In this document: positions 24,700-35,400 of the stretch, in pieces
Layout of the letters: each line of letters opens with the position of its first letter
Position numbering within the stretch: the stretch's first letter is position 1
Source: Ampelocalamus luodianensis
Taxonomy: Eukaryota; Streptophyta; Magnoliopsida; Poales; Poaceae
Direction: 5' to 3'
Length of the DNA: 64,000 nucleotides
Assembly (NCBI GenBank): GCA_036346255.1
Contig: CM070632.1
Location: forward strand, 29,724,657-29,788,656
Made by a program: the position numbers and the translations under genes
Notes under the pieces: model-generated
Database searches by the model: none
What the model was told of the DNA's origin: nothing
What the model saw: only the letters and a program-made list of their open reading frames with translations

Positions 24700-25140
24700 T
24701 TTACGGTAATACCGGCATGTGTTGCGTGGTACTACCGCAGTGCGGTAGTACTGGTGGTCCTGAAGTGGAACTACCGCATCGTCGGTTGTACCGGTCTTTG
24801 TGGCGGTACGAGTTTTCCAGAGAGACACATTTTGGATGTGCTTGCTCTTTTGGAAATGCGGTAGCACCGGAGGACTCTGTACGATACGTGTATTTTGGAG
24901 AAGCATTTGTTGCTCTCTTGGAAGTACGGTAATACCGGCGCTTTGTGCGCGGTATGACCGGACTAGCGGAACTACCGTTCATATGCTAGCGGTACGCAAT
25001 TTCCAGAACGCATGTTTTTTCTTGCCCTTAGCTGAAATTCCAAGCATGTGTTGCTCTTTCGGTTTTGCGGTAATACCGCAACGTGTTGTGCGGAACTACC
25101 GATCATCGGAACTACCGCATATTAGTTGGCGGTAGTACCG
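24700..25140 (+). repeat. Cluster of gcggta/taccgc palindromes
   Basis: Many short inverted pairs such as gcggtaataccg and gcggtagtacc occur upstream of the TATA-like site at 25219. Motifs of this kind are known in SIRE-type grass LTRs. They could form DNA hairpins or act as paired binding sites. Confidence 0.7.
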
Positions 25141-25218
25141 TACCTCTTCTCAACAGCTAGTTTTATAGCCGTTACTGTGCCGATTCCTTTTCCCAACGGC
25201 TAGTCTGGGTGTATAGAC

Positions 25219-25224
25219 TATATA
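25219..25224 (+). promoter_or_regulatory. TATA-like site of the SIRE-like LTR
   Basis: ctatatatac sits downstream of the palindrome cluster and upstream of a leader-like stretch. Confidence 0.4.
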
Positions 25225-26036
25225 TACCCACCGTGGTCGTATGAGTGAAAAAGGCTAGTACCCCTAGACATTCTATTGAGCTAAGAGCAAGTCCTCTCTA
25301 GCATTTTGTGCATGTGTTGCACATAGTGTGGCTAGAAGGCAAACCCTAAGTGCATGTGTTGCCTTAGGTAGTGAACAGAGTGTTCACTTGAGCTTAGACG
25401 TTTGATTAGTTCAAGTGGAAGTCTAAGACTTGTTACTCTTGGTGTCTGCCGACACCTAGACGGCATGGAGGCGTTGTGTGTCGGTGATCTTCTCAAGGAA
25501 GCTTGTGAGAAGACTCGGGCTGTTTGTGAGTGGCTTGGTGCTCGCCATCTCCGGAGTGGAGTAAGAGCAACCCTAGTGAAACGAGGTATTGGTTACCTCG
25601 AAGGCGGGTGCTCAATTTGTGGAGCCGATCCAATTGGTTTGGGCTTGCCTCAACGTGGATTAGGAGAGACCGGCAAGTCTTCGATCACCACGGTAAAACA
25701 TCACTGTGTCTTCTTGTGGTTTGCACTCTTGAGCTCTACCATACTGCAATTTACATTCATATAATTAAGTTGCTCATTCATTGTGTATGAATACTTGCCA
25801 TGCTATGTGCCATATTCATTGCTTAAATTGATTTGCTAACAAGTCTATGCTTGATTGATTTTTATTACTTGACTTGTTCTGTTGGTGCACTTAGTTTGAA
25901 CCTAGTTGTTTTAGGCTTTAACTGTGCAAAACCATACTGTTATAAACTTCCGCATTAGAAATTGGTTTTAGCACATAGAAGTTTTAAAAACGCCTATTCA
26001 CCCCCCTCTAGTCGGCCTCCTTGATCTTACAGGAAG

Positions 26037-26779
26037 ACCAGTGTGATCGACGAAAGATTGTTGTGGTAGTCGGAAGACCAATGTGTGGTCACTGGTCAGA
26101 GCCGTAGACTAGGGCATAGTCACGAGCCGATAAACACTCTTTAATTACCATTAATTGGTTTTTCAATTAGCAGTTACTAGTGATTCATTATGTGCTTTAT
26201 TATGCAGTTACTAGAGAATAATTGTCTTGGCCTTAAAAGGATCTGGAGACATCCGGACCGAAGACCGATTGATTCACTTCCATTTCTTCTTTTTCCTCTC
26301 TGTTCTACTATGTTATTGTGGTGTTCTGTCGAACCAAGCCATCCCTTTTCCTCGGCGTGCACTGGGAAGGAGGTTGAACGGATATCTCCGAACCATTGCC
26401 ACAGAGAATACCTGCATGGGGCGGCAATAAGATTTCTGGGTAGCTCATCTATGCGACCGCTCGCTTCACTGCTTCATCTGCGTTCTGCACTGCATCGAGT
26501 CTACGCTGTTTCCTGTTTTTCATCAAGTCCGACTGTAAATTGGTTGTGCGACCAAACTACTCTTTTATAATCCTATTATTGTGTATGTTTAGAAGTACAA
26601 TGAGTTGGCTGCTATTAGCATTGCTTTATGCATCTCTAGTTATTTGTGATCTTTGCCTCATAATAAAATCTAGAATTAAAATATTGCCCATATTTCCAAT
26701 AATCTAGAAACCTTATTGTGGATATTTTTGTGATTCAGCAATAACTGGTGCTTCTGATGCTATGAAACCTGAGAGGTTT
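26037..26779 (+). other. Decayed copia element, LTR and leader part
   Basis: It continues the piece at 22704-22841. The LTR borders could not be placed and no clear primer-binding site was found. Short frames here are not supported. Confidence 0.45.
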
Positions 26780-27556
26780 TCTGGTCAGAACTTTCGTAGA
26801 TGGTAGACTAGGGTCAAGTTTTAGCTCATGTCTTTGGGGTTGTGGTGCGTGATCCATCTGCATTATCCATTTACAGTTGATCAGACCATGTGCTTTGACA
26901 CTACAAATAACACTATTCTTGGATGCATTCTGACCATACTGGCAGATCAGCTTTATGATGTGTACATGGACTTCAATTCTGCCACAGAGTTGTGGGATGC
27001 ATTAGAGCACAAATATACGGAAGTTGAGACTGGTCACTGTCTTTACATGTGCGAGCAATTATTCGACTAAAGCATGGATGATGCTAAGTCGATAGTTGCA
27101 TAGGCTCATCAGCTTCAGCTGCTGGTCGGCAAGATTGTGCATCTGAGTTGTGTTTTGTCTCCTAAGTTTGTGGCTGCGGGCATTGTTGCCAAACTTTCTG
27201 CTTCATGGAGGGATTTTCCCACTAGCTTAAAGCACAAGAGGGAGGAGATATCTATTGAGGATCTCATTGTTGCCCTTGATGTGGAAGAAAAGACAAGAGC
27301 AAAAGATGCACCAAGCACTTCCAGCCAAAACAATCAGATCAATGCAAATATCATAAAGAAAAGATATGGCAAGAAAAACAAAGTCTTTAAACTAAACAAG
27401 ACAACTAGCTTTAAAAATAAAACTGAGAAGAAGGATATGAGAAACATCGTCTGCTTTGTGTGTGGAAAAAAACGGTCATATATGGCGAGGGACTATCGTT
27501 TCCACAAGAGCAAGGATGTTGAACAACCAAAGAAAAAGGTTGTCAAAACGTAATCA
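26780..27556 (+). pseudogene. Copia gag remnant
   Basis: This frame encodes a Ty1/copia-type gag (UBN2-like). It has ILADQLYDVYMDFNSATELWDALEHKY split across the usual block (quoted in parts: DVYMDFNSATELWDALEH). A zinc knuckle follows near 27450-27500, CFVCGKKRSYMARDY, where the His and last Cys of CCHC are replaced by Tyr. The pieces 26828-27070 and 27137-27553 lie in the same frame and are separated by in-frame stops. Several stops look like single C-to-T or G-to-A changes. It is inactive. Confidence 0.82.
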
Positions 27557-27589
27557 TAGGCGAGGCCGCACCTGTTGTTTTTTTAACAT

Positions 27590-28245
27590 GTCAATCCACT
27601 GATTGGTGGGTAGATACTAGAGCTAATGTTCACGCATGTTTTGATATTTCCTTGTTTTCTTCTGATCAGGCAGCCGGGGCTTCTTCCGTCCTAATGGGGA
27701 ATGGGTCGCATGTTGCTGTTCTTGGTGTTGGCACGGTGGATGTGGTGCTTACTTCAGGGAAAATTTTCCACTTGAAGAAGTTGTAGCATGTGCCAATAAT
27801 AAACAAGGCCTCGTTAGTCGTTCTCTCCTATGCATGGATGGCTATAAGATAGTATTTGAGTCAAATAAAGTTGTAATGTGTAAGTTTAGTAACTTTGTTG
27901 GTAAAGGCTATGAGAGCGGAGCCTTGTTCCGCCTAAGTAATTTAGAATATTGTTATAATATAAATGTTGCAACTGGTTTGAATAAATGTGAGGCCAATAT
28001 ATGATATTCTTGTTTATGTCATATTGGTTTTGTAGCATTGCTCGAATGTCTAGATTAGAATTAATTCCAAAATATGAAATTGTCAAAGAATCAAAGTGTC
28101 AAATTTGTGTGCAAGTAAAACAACCTCGAAGACCCTTTAAGGGGTTACAGGAGAAAAAGAATTCGACACCATTAGATCTTGTCCATTCTGACTTATGTGA
28201 GATTGGCATCTCAAATACACTTTTTGTGGGTATGTGAAGATACTC
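27590..28245 (+). pseudogene. Copia protease and start of integrase, truncated
   Basis: WWVDTRANVHACF near 27605-27645 is a copia aspartic protease active site with the usual Gly changed to Arg. The GAG-pre-integrase stretch follows (CHIGFVALLEC near 28020), with SKCQICVQVKQPRRPFKGL in the frame at 28001-28237 and STPLDLVHSDLCEI, the start of integrase. Similarity stops at about 28240, so reverse transcriptase and RNase H are missing. Confidence 0.8.
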
Positions 28246-28317
28246 ATGTCAAATTTTGTGAATCTTAAAGCACACCAACGGGTATTGATTTGGGTGCTGC
28301 TACAGTAAAAGCACAAT

Positions 28318-29020
28318 GAGGTCGCAGTAAATCTGTTGTTCAGGTTTATTAAATGCACAATGAAGTCGTAATAAATCTTTGTTAGGTGCGGTAAACGCAT
28401 ATGGAGGTTGCAGTAAATCTCTTTTAGCGATGCAGTAAATCTATGTTAGTAAACACACATAGATATTTTATTAGAGAGACTTATATCATTCTGTTACTCT
28501 CATTGTCACCAAGCTACTAGTGAAAGCCGTTTGTGAATCGGAGTTGCCAATCGAAAGTTATGGCTAAAACAAGAAAAAGAAACACACTAGTACTAACAAG
28601 GAATCCATGTTTACTAGTTGGTTGATTATGTGTCTGTAGTAGTTAGCTAGGATGATAGTAAATTATTCAAAAAAAGATCGCAACAAATCTCTTATAGTGT
28701 TGTAGTAAAAGTACAAGGAGATCGCAGTAAATCTATTGTATAGGTTTATTAAAGGCACAATGAAATCACAATTTTTTTTGCAAGGGGCAGTAAACGAATA
28801 TGGAGGTTGTAGTAAATCCCTTTTAGTGATGCAGCAAGTCTATTTTAGTAAATGCATAGAGAGGTTTTATTGAGAAGACTTATATTATTCTGTTACTCTT
28901 GTCGTCACTAAGTTACTGGTAGAAACCATCTGTGAATCGAAGCTGTCAATCAAAAGTTATAGCTAAAACAAGAATATAAACATTACAGTACTAACAAGAA
29001 CCCATATTTTGTTAGTTGAC
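28318..29020 (+). repeat. Two direct copies of a roughly 400-bp unit
   Basis: The stretch 28340-28625 and the stretch 28745-29015 share the same order of blocks. These include attctgttactc, gtcaccaagctactagt or its variant, gtgaatcg, and caaaacaag. Identity is moderate. Confidence 0.7.
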
Positions 29021-29169
29021 TTGGTTCCAATACGAAGCGGGGGCACATTGAGATTGTAGTAAATCTCTTGTAGTGTTGCAGTAAAAGGTTGCATAGGGTG
29101 CACCGGTTTTACTGTCTATTGCGTGGGGCGCACGTGGTTTTATTACCGGTTGTGTGGGGTGTGTAGGGG

Positions 29170-29290
29170 GTTATGGTCGGAGTATAGAATACTACACTCA
29201 AGCACTGGATAGCGCTATCATGTGTGTGTATGTGCAGTATTCTATAGCTAAGCATAGAATAGTTATTCTACGCTCCCCGCCCCCCCGCGC
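29170..29290. other. Short palindromic piece at the centre of the arrays
   Basis: agtatagaatact (about 29179) faces agtattctata (about 29237). It is followed by gctaagcatagaatagttat, and the last motif returns inverted at 39319-39350 beyond element C. Confidence 0.5.
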
Positions 29291-30016
29291 AACCGACTGT
29301 AAAACCGTGGCGCCCCACACAACCGATAGTAAAACCATAGGAACCTCATTGTGTCTTTTACTACATCACTACAAGAGATTTACTGTCACGCTGAGTGAAG
29401 AGGAGCGGGTGGAGAGAAGCGTTGGTTAATTGCAAACTTTGAACAACAATACCTCCTAAACCATTTATCTTATTTACAATCCGCTTGAAGCTTTTTACTA
29501 GAAAAATATGCTTAACAAAAAGAGATACATGATGAGTATGTTTTAATGTTGTAAAAAAAATTATTGCACGAAATTTTGGATTTACTATAGCTAAGCTAAT
29601 CAATTACTTCATCGTATGAGCGCGACGCAACAAACTGTAAAACGCGCACGCGCGCCCTCAATCCACCACCCCATCCCCTCTTCCGACACACCCCTTTTAC
29701 TACAACACTACAAGAGATTTATTGTGACCTCATTGTGCCTTTTGCTACAAATATTCTTGTGCTTTACTGCACCACTATAAGAGATTTACTGCGACCTCAT
29801 TCTACCTTTTACTGTAGTAGTACAAAGATTTGTTGTGACCTTATTATGTCTATTACTGCAATCTCCATGTGTTTTTATTGTAGTACTACAAAAGCGATTT
29901 ACTGCGACCTCATTGTGCCTTTTACTACAACACTACAACAGATTTTACTTCGATCTCATTGTACCTTTTACTGTAGGACTATAAAGAGATTTACTGTCAT
30001 GCTAAGCACAGCGAGC

Positions 30017-30021
30017 ATGGG
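30017..30021. repeat. Element C target duplication, left copy
   Basis: atggg here and at 39026-39030, each directly abutting an LTR end. Confidence 0.85.
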
Positions 30022-30584
30022 TGTAACACCCTGGCTATTCGGAAGCCAAGATGTCACCTAAAACATCTAACATACATCCATAATGCGAGAAGAATTTGAA
30101 CTAAGTATTTCAACTAAAGACAAGATTAAATTAAGCAGGACATGGTGAAGGTATCATTCCTTCACCTTCTAAGTTATTTAATCGATCATCAATAAAGAAG
30201 GTTCACACGCAGATAATAAATCAACATCCATGTGGAGAAGGTATCCTTCCTTCACCAATTATAATTTAATTATTACAGTTCATCATTAACGAATGTAAGA
30301 TAGAACTAAATTTAATCTTGAACATGAATAGGATGATGTGAGCGAGTAGTGCGTGTCTACTCCTCCCAAGTGAGCCAACATCGGGGTTACCTAAAATAAA
30401 CAAACAACGCAAGAGTGAGTCCATGACTCAAAGCAAGTACGATGAAAGAAAAAGAACACATATACAAACAGGACATCACCATTTAAGAATGCGAACCTTG
30501 CATCGAGTGAACACTTATGAAAACATGAAATGAATGAATGTAATCAAGGATGGACTGCACACATGCATATATCTGGTATAGTGA

Positions 30585-30800
30585 GTGACACACCGTCGGT
30601 GTTCACTTAAGCCCGCACCTTAACAAAAGTGCGGGATCCAAGTCCTATATGAAGAACGTTTCATATAGGTGTCCAAAGCTGCCCATACTTTGGAATTGAT
30701 GGGTCTTACGTGCCCATCTGGAATTGATGGGTCTTTCAATCCACTCCGTGGGCGGGACATGACAATGTCCAAATTTGCCCACATTGGAATGGTGGGACTT
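30585..30800 (-). other. LTR hairpin array, element C left copy
   Basis: The hexaloop hairpin with ccgtcg lies near 30586-30608. Next come cccgcac/gtgcggg near 30613-30636, cctatatgaa/ttcatatagg at 30644-30669 with loop gaacgt, and several cccat/atggg pairs up to 30800. Against element B the second and third stems differ by paired changes that keep the pairing. Confidence 0.8.
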
Positions 30801-32159
30801 ACAATCCACTCCCGTGGACATAACATGAATAAAAGGATGCATGATATGAACATGAACAGTGATAATACCATCTCTCAAGATATACTCCACATAATGAAAG
30901 AACATAACCAATTCCGCATCTCGGGTAACACAATATGTCACACTATATTCATGAAAACATTCACAATCACAAGACTCAAAGCAACAAAGTACTTGCCTTC
31001 GCGTTGCGGCGCGTAGCGAGCAACGATGGCGCTCCCAAACCCGTAGCCTCGTGGCCTAAACAATTAAATAACCGAAATAAGAACAACATAGAATCCAACC
31101 CGAATTAATAGTCTACAATACCCCTTGAACTCCCAAGGAATCGCCATAAAACCTAATCTGAAAACAGGCTGCAACCCAAAACGTGTCGGGACAGCAGCAC
31201 GAAAATGACAGTAGTTAATGACGTGGGACTCGAAATGAGATGAGTCCAGATCCTACCTCATCTTAACGAACATATCTATAACATTCAAGTTGATGAGATT
31301 TCCCAATTCGGCCAATAAACTTCTCTAATAAAGAAAACAAAACAGCAGCACAGCTTCTGTCTGAACAAACAGGACAGCAATACTAAAACAACCATAACTT
31401 TTAATCTACAACTCCGAATTGAGCGTTCTTTAACAATCTGAAAAGGTTATGAAATTACCTACAATAAACTAGTTGGCACGACATTCAAATTTTGCCTTTA
31501 ACAAAAAGTGGCACACGGGTCAAAACTAAAGATAGAAACTGACATACAATCTGGACAGACTGATCTACAATCTGGACAGTCACAAAGAAAAGTGCATAAC
31601 TTTTGATCTATAAATCCAAATGAGGTGTTCTTTATCAATCCTGAAAGCTAGTGATATCACCTTCAAAATTTGTTATGGGCAAGACCTCTGAATCACCATC
31701 TAACTAGGCCATATATCAACCTAAACAGAGACTGCTAATTCTCGTCAGGATTCTGGACAGCAGATATTAAATCTATCATAACTTTTGACTCGAAAGTCGG
31801 AATTAGGTGATCTTGGCGGCCACCGAAAGCTAAGAACAAGACCTACATATCTCTAGGAGATGGGAAACTCAGATTCGGCCTCTAACATCACGAAAAAGTC
31901 CACGCAACAATCTGGACAGAATCGAATTTCTACCCGCAGCAAATCGATATAATCAAAATTGAACCAAAACACATCTACCACTAATCAAACGATGAGGATC
32001 GGCACTCGTTACCCTTGTAGCAACCAGGACGTATGTGGGAGAACCTTGGAGAAGATGATCTTCCTCCTCCTTTCTCCTTCTCCCTTCTTCTCCTTCCACC
32101 ATGGCCGGCGGCACCTCGGAGCTTCTTCCTCATCTTGGTAGAGCAGCACGGAGGGGGGG

Positions 32160-32203
32160 CTGCTACAGTACCGCGTGCTACAGTGCGGCGCGGTACTGTA
32201 GCA
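32160..32203. other. Long perfect hairpin built on gctacagt
   Basis: gctacagtaccgcg is followed 13 bases later by its exact complement cgcggtactgtagc. The right LTR copy near 38770-38812 has two changes in it. Related gctacagt/actgtagc pairs occur in A (about 11224-11270) and D (about 41330-41375). Confidence 0.7.
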
Positions 32204-32411
32204 GAGGGTAGGGTTTTGGGAAGGAGACCCCTTCTTGACTCCACTACAAGGCGGCCCACTTGGCTAGGACACCTTGGGCTAAAAGCGAAGGTCCAATCTC
32301 TCTCAAATCCTGAATTTTCTTTCAATTTTCCTCTAAACTTTAATGCATTCAAATTTGAATAAATTTCTCTTGAATAATATGTTCTCTCTATTTGATATTC
32401 GAGGTATTACA

Positions 32412-35400
32412 TTCTACCCCCTTACTGAATTCGACCTCGAATTCTAACCGTCGAAATAAACGAAAGAATAATTGCCACCAAAAGAAACATCTATTAACAT
32501 ATGCCCGAGCAAACATGTTCGATAAAACTTCAGATGCGAGACTCCAGTCCCAAATGACCTATCTCTCGATCGACAAGACCACAAGACATTGACGTAAACT
32601 ACATCCGACCTAACACTCAATCCGACATTGCCAAGTACACTCATCGTAAGAGATTCAAAGGTAAGATCCTACTCGATGGTCAATGACGTTAACGAATATT
32701 CAAACTCTAGTTCTCACGGTACTCACTCGGCACCAAACATGCTAAATGTAGTACACCACATATGGACCCGAGACGGTCCTTGCGATACGCCAACTTCCGA
32801 ATTCCGTAGCTAACTAAAACAACCCAAAGTACCTTGGCTAACCTTCCAATTGATCTCAACCACACAACATGCACATAGAACACGAACTCTTGTTCCACCT
32901 CTCAATTGAACTCTTCACTAAAATAAGGATCACCTCCTTTAACCGAAACACACAATGAGCTCTCTTTAAGCAAACTCTTTTACCGACAAAACCCATCTGA
33001 AAAGAAAGATTCACATCGCATCTATGCGTTACCATTTCGATACTAAAGAGTCAAACACAAATCGGAATTTCATCACGAAAAACCTTTCCACGTTCCAAGT
33101 GGCGGTTTGCGAATAAACGTCCACGAAATCCAAAGGAGAAATCACTTGAATGCCCAAAAAATCATTTAATCCGTCCAACTGGAAAGAATCACACATATTA
33201 ACATAAATGTCGAGCTCAACTTGCGAAAGACATCTGTCAAAACACATAGCTCAAACAAGAATCAAGAAAACGTGTCTCTACTTTAGGAAGCATCAATTTC
33301 TCGCTTTCTCTTTCAGAATAAAACTTCTCTCAAACTTTGGAATTCCAATTCATCGCATAACACCCTAACTCATCTCTCTTAACTTGGCATTCTCAACGCT
33401 ATGCTCAAGTCGAAATACATCATCCACACCTCGGTATAGAGGCTCTATCGACTACACCGAAACTTTCTCTCAACAACTCCTCTACCGATGAATTAATTTG
33501 ACAGATGACTTCAATGCATCTCAAAATAGATATCACATGCAATCACATCACCTCAATGTTTTAAGAATAAACAACTCGAAATTCCCAAGACACACATTCA
33601 TATACTTCCTCAAAAGGGTTCTATCAATGACCATCCCATTGTTCGAATCCACCCTTATTCTATTTCTCTACACATAATCATTGGGAGACTCAAGGTCCTA
33701 GCAAAAGAATGTGAAGCCCAAAATTAAACTCCAAGACTCCTACCATGAACTTCTCATATAGAAGATAGGGGAAGCCTCAAATTAAATCCCTAAAATTCTC
33801 ACAATCCAAACATACTCGCGCATTGACATCAACACAAAAACATTTCTTGATCCAATTATCTTTATCAAGATTCTAATTCTTAGAGAGTTACTTACTACGT
33901 CCAAGTCATTCATGGCAATAATCCAACAATCTCGGCTATCTCTTTAATCTCTTTAACGATCGATCACTTTGCTAATATTACTCCCATTACAACACCATCA
34001 TATTTCATCTACACAACCACGCAAGGTACTCAACCGCGACACTCTAATACATTGATCAAGATTTTCATACTTTGGATAATTCTATGTTCCATTGAAATGA
34101 ACAAAGAACTTGGACTACGTCTCGCTATAGATTCTACTAGTTGTAACCATGCAATCAGTTTAACCTCCAAAGGCAACCTTCTAATGAGATAAACTCCTCT
34201 TAAATAACTATATTACGAAATTATTTCATCCTCCAATGCTCATCGAATAATTTCCAACCCAAAGTTTCACAACTACAATCATTAAACACCTCAAAAGACT
34301 CCGGTGAAACGAATAGATTGATTCTTTCTCAAAAGGAAGAGCGAATGAAATCAATTTTCTTCAACTAGGAAAACATGTGCCACCATGATGAACAAAGGAT
34401 CAAGAAAAAATAGTCACTTAGGCAAAGTACTCGGAAAACATAAGGGAAAATCAATAGTCGAGGGCTCAAGCCCTATTGAAAGCAAATACCAAACCACAAA
34501 TGAGAAGAAGGTAATGCCCTTTGAAAATTTGATAAACTCTTATGGAACAAATGCATAAGGTTTAAGCACACCCAAATAAACTGCAAGTGGCGAAACGCGA
34601 CTTAAATCTCAAATACTTTTACTTCACTCCTTCCTTTAACCAGGAAAGTTATTTTCTGTGATTACTACATCACTTTGCAGCTTAAACAAGATAAGCTCTT
34701 AAGACCAAATCATAAGAACCACTTAAGAACCAATAAAATCTTTCAACCCGTCTCTTTGCTCGAAACAGACAAAGTTACCACATAACTCATGAGGTCCAAA
34801 GATAACAAACGCAAAACTCGAAACACTTTCACTAAAAACAGTATCATGCAAATGATTTTTTCGTTGAATATTATCATCACAACCACATCGACAATCACAC
34901 TAATCAACGAAATAATATGCTATTGGCGAGAATCATCAAATCTCTTAACACTCCATGAACTTTTGAAAGAATCACAATGAACTACTTCATCATGTCTCTA
35001 AAATCTAAATAAGGTTACATATACTTGATCTAGGGAAAACCTAGTGCAAAACCTTATAATTGAAACAAACTCTTTCAACAAGATGATAATAGAACATGAC
35101 AATCTCACCAATGTACACCAACAAATCTCGATTAGCTTTCATCCATTTAACTCTTAGTGACACTCGATGCCAAGATAGTACACACTAAATGCTCTCTAGC
35201 CACACATGGCACAAACATGATCCTACCTCTGTTTGCAACCTCAACAACGCTTAAGAGGATATAATCGACATTCTAACTTATGATCAAGAATTAGAATAAA
35301 ATGTCCTTAACTTCAATAATATAGGACACATAAGTCAAGGTTTCACAAGGCGATACATCATCGTTCATCTAGTCATTTAAACATGTTTCAATAATTTTTA

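Larger units (their letters stand above)
22842..26031 (+). mobile_element. SIRE-like copia LTR, probably solo, 3.2 kb
   Basis: The insert begins TG (tgaaggattt) and ends CA (ttgatcttaca). It is flanked by ggaag on both sides (22837-22841 and 26032-26036). The end, acgcctattcacccccctct, is typical of the 3' end of SIRE-group copia LTRs. No gag or pol was found. A partial internal repeat links 22860-22905 with 23615-23690, so it may be a rearranged LTR or two LTR pieces rather than one simple LTR. A TATA-like tatata lies at 25219-25224. Confidence 0.7.
28280..30010. repeat. Inverted arrays of a gcagtaaatctcttgtag repeat (foldback-like)
   Basis: Left of about 29160 the unit reads gcagtaaatctcttgtag, with copies near 28320, 28406, 28725, 28810 and 29045. 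Right of about 29330 it reads in reverse, ctacaagagatttactg, with copies near 29370, 29710, 29775, 29890 and 29985. The arms could pair over long distances. The ends cactacaagag recall CACTA termini, but no transposase is present and the termini cannot be fixed. It may be a foldback or a CACTA-derived non-autonomous element. Confidence 0.65.
30022..32411 (-). repeat. Element C LTR, left copy
   Basis: It begins tgtaacaccctggctatt and ends gaggtattaca. It contains the hairpin array (30585-30800), modules (31150-31920), a gctacagt hairpin (about 32160-32203), and ggtaacgagtgcc on the minus strand near 32003-32015. Confidence 0.9.

Noticed and set aside
24565..25135. Several overlapping frames on both strands rich in Tyr, Arg and Ser
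   Set aside because: They are made by the gcggta/taccgc palindrome cluster in a copia LTR, so they are repeat-driven.
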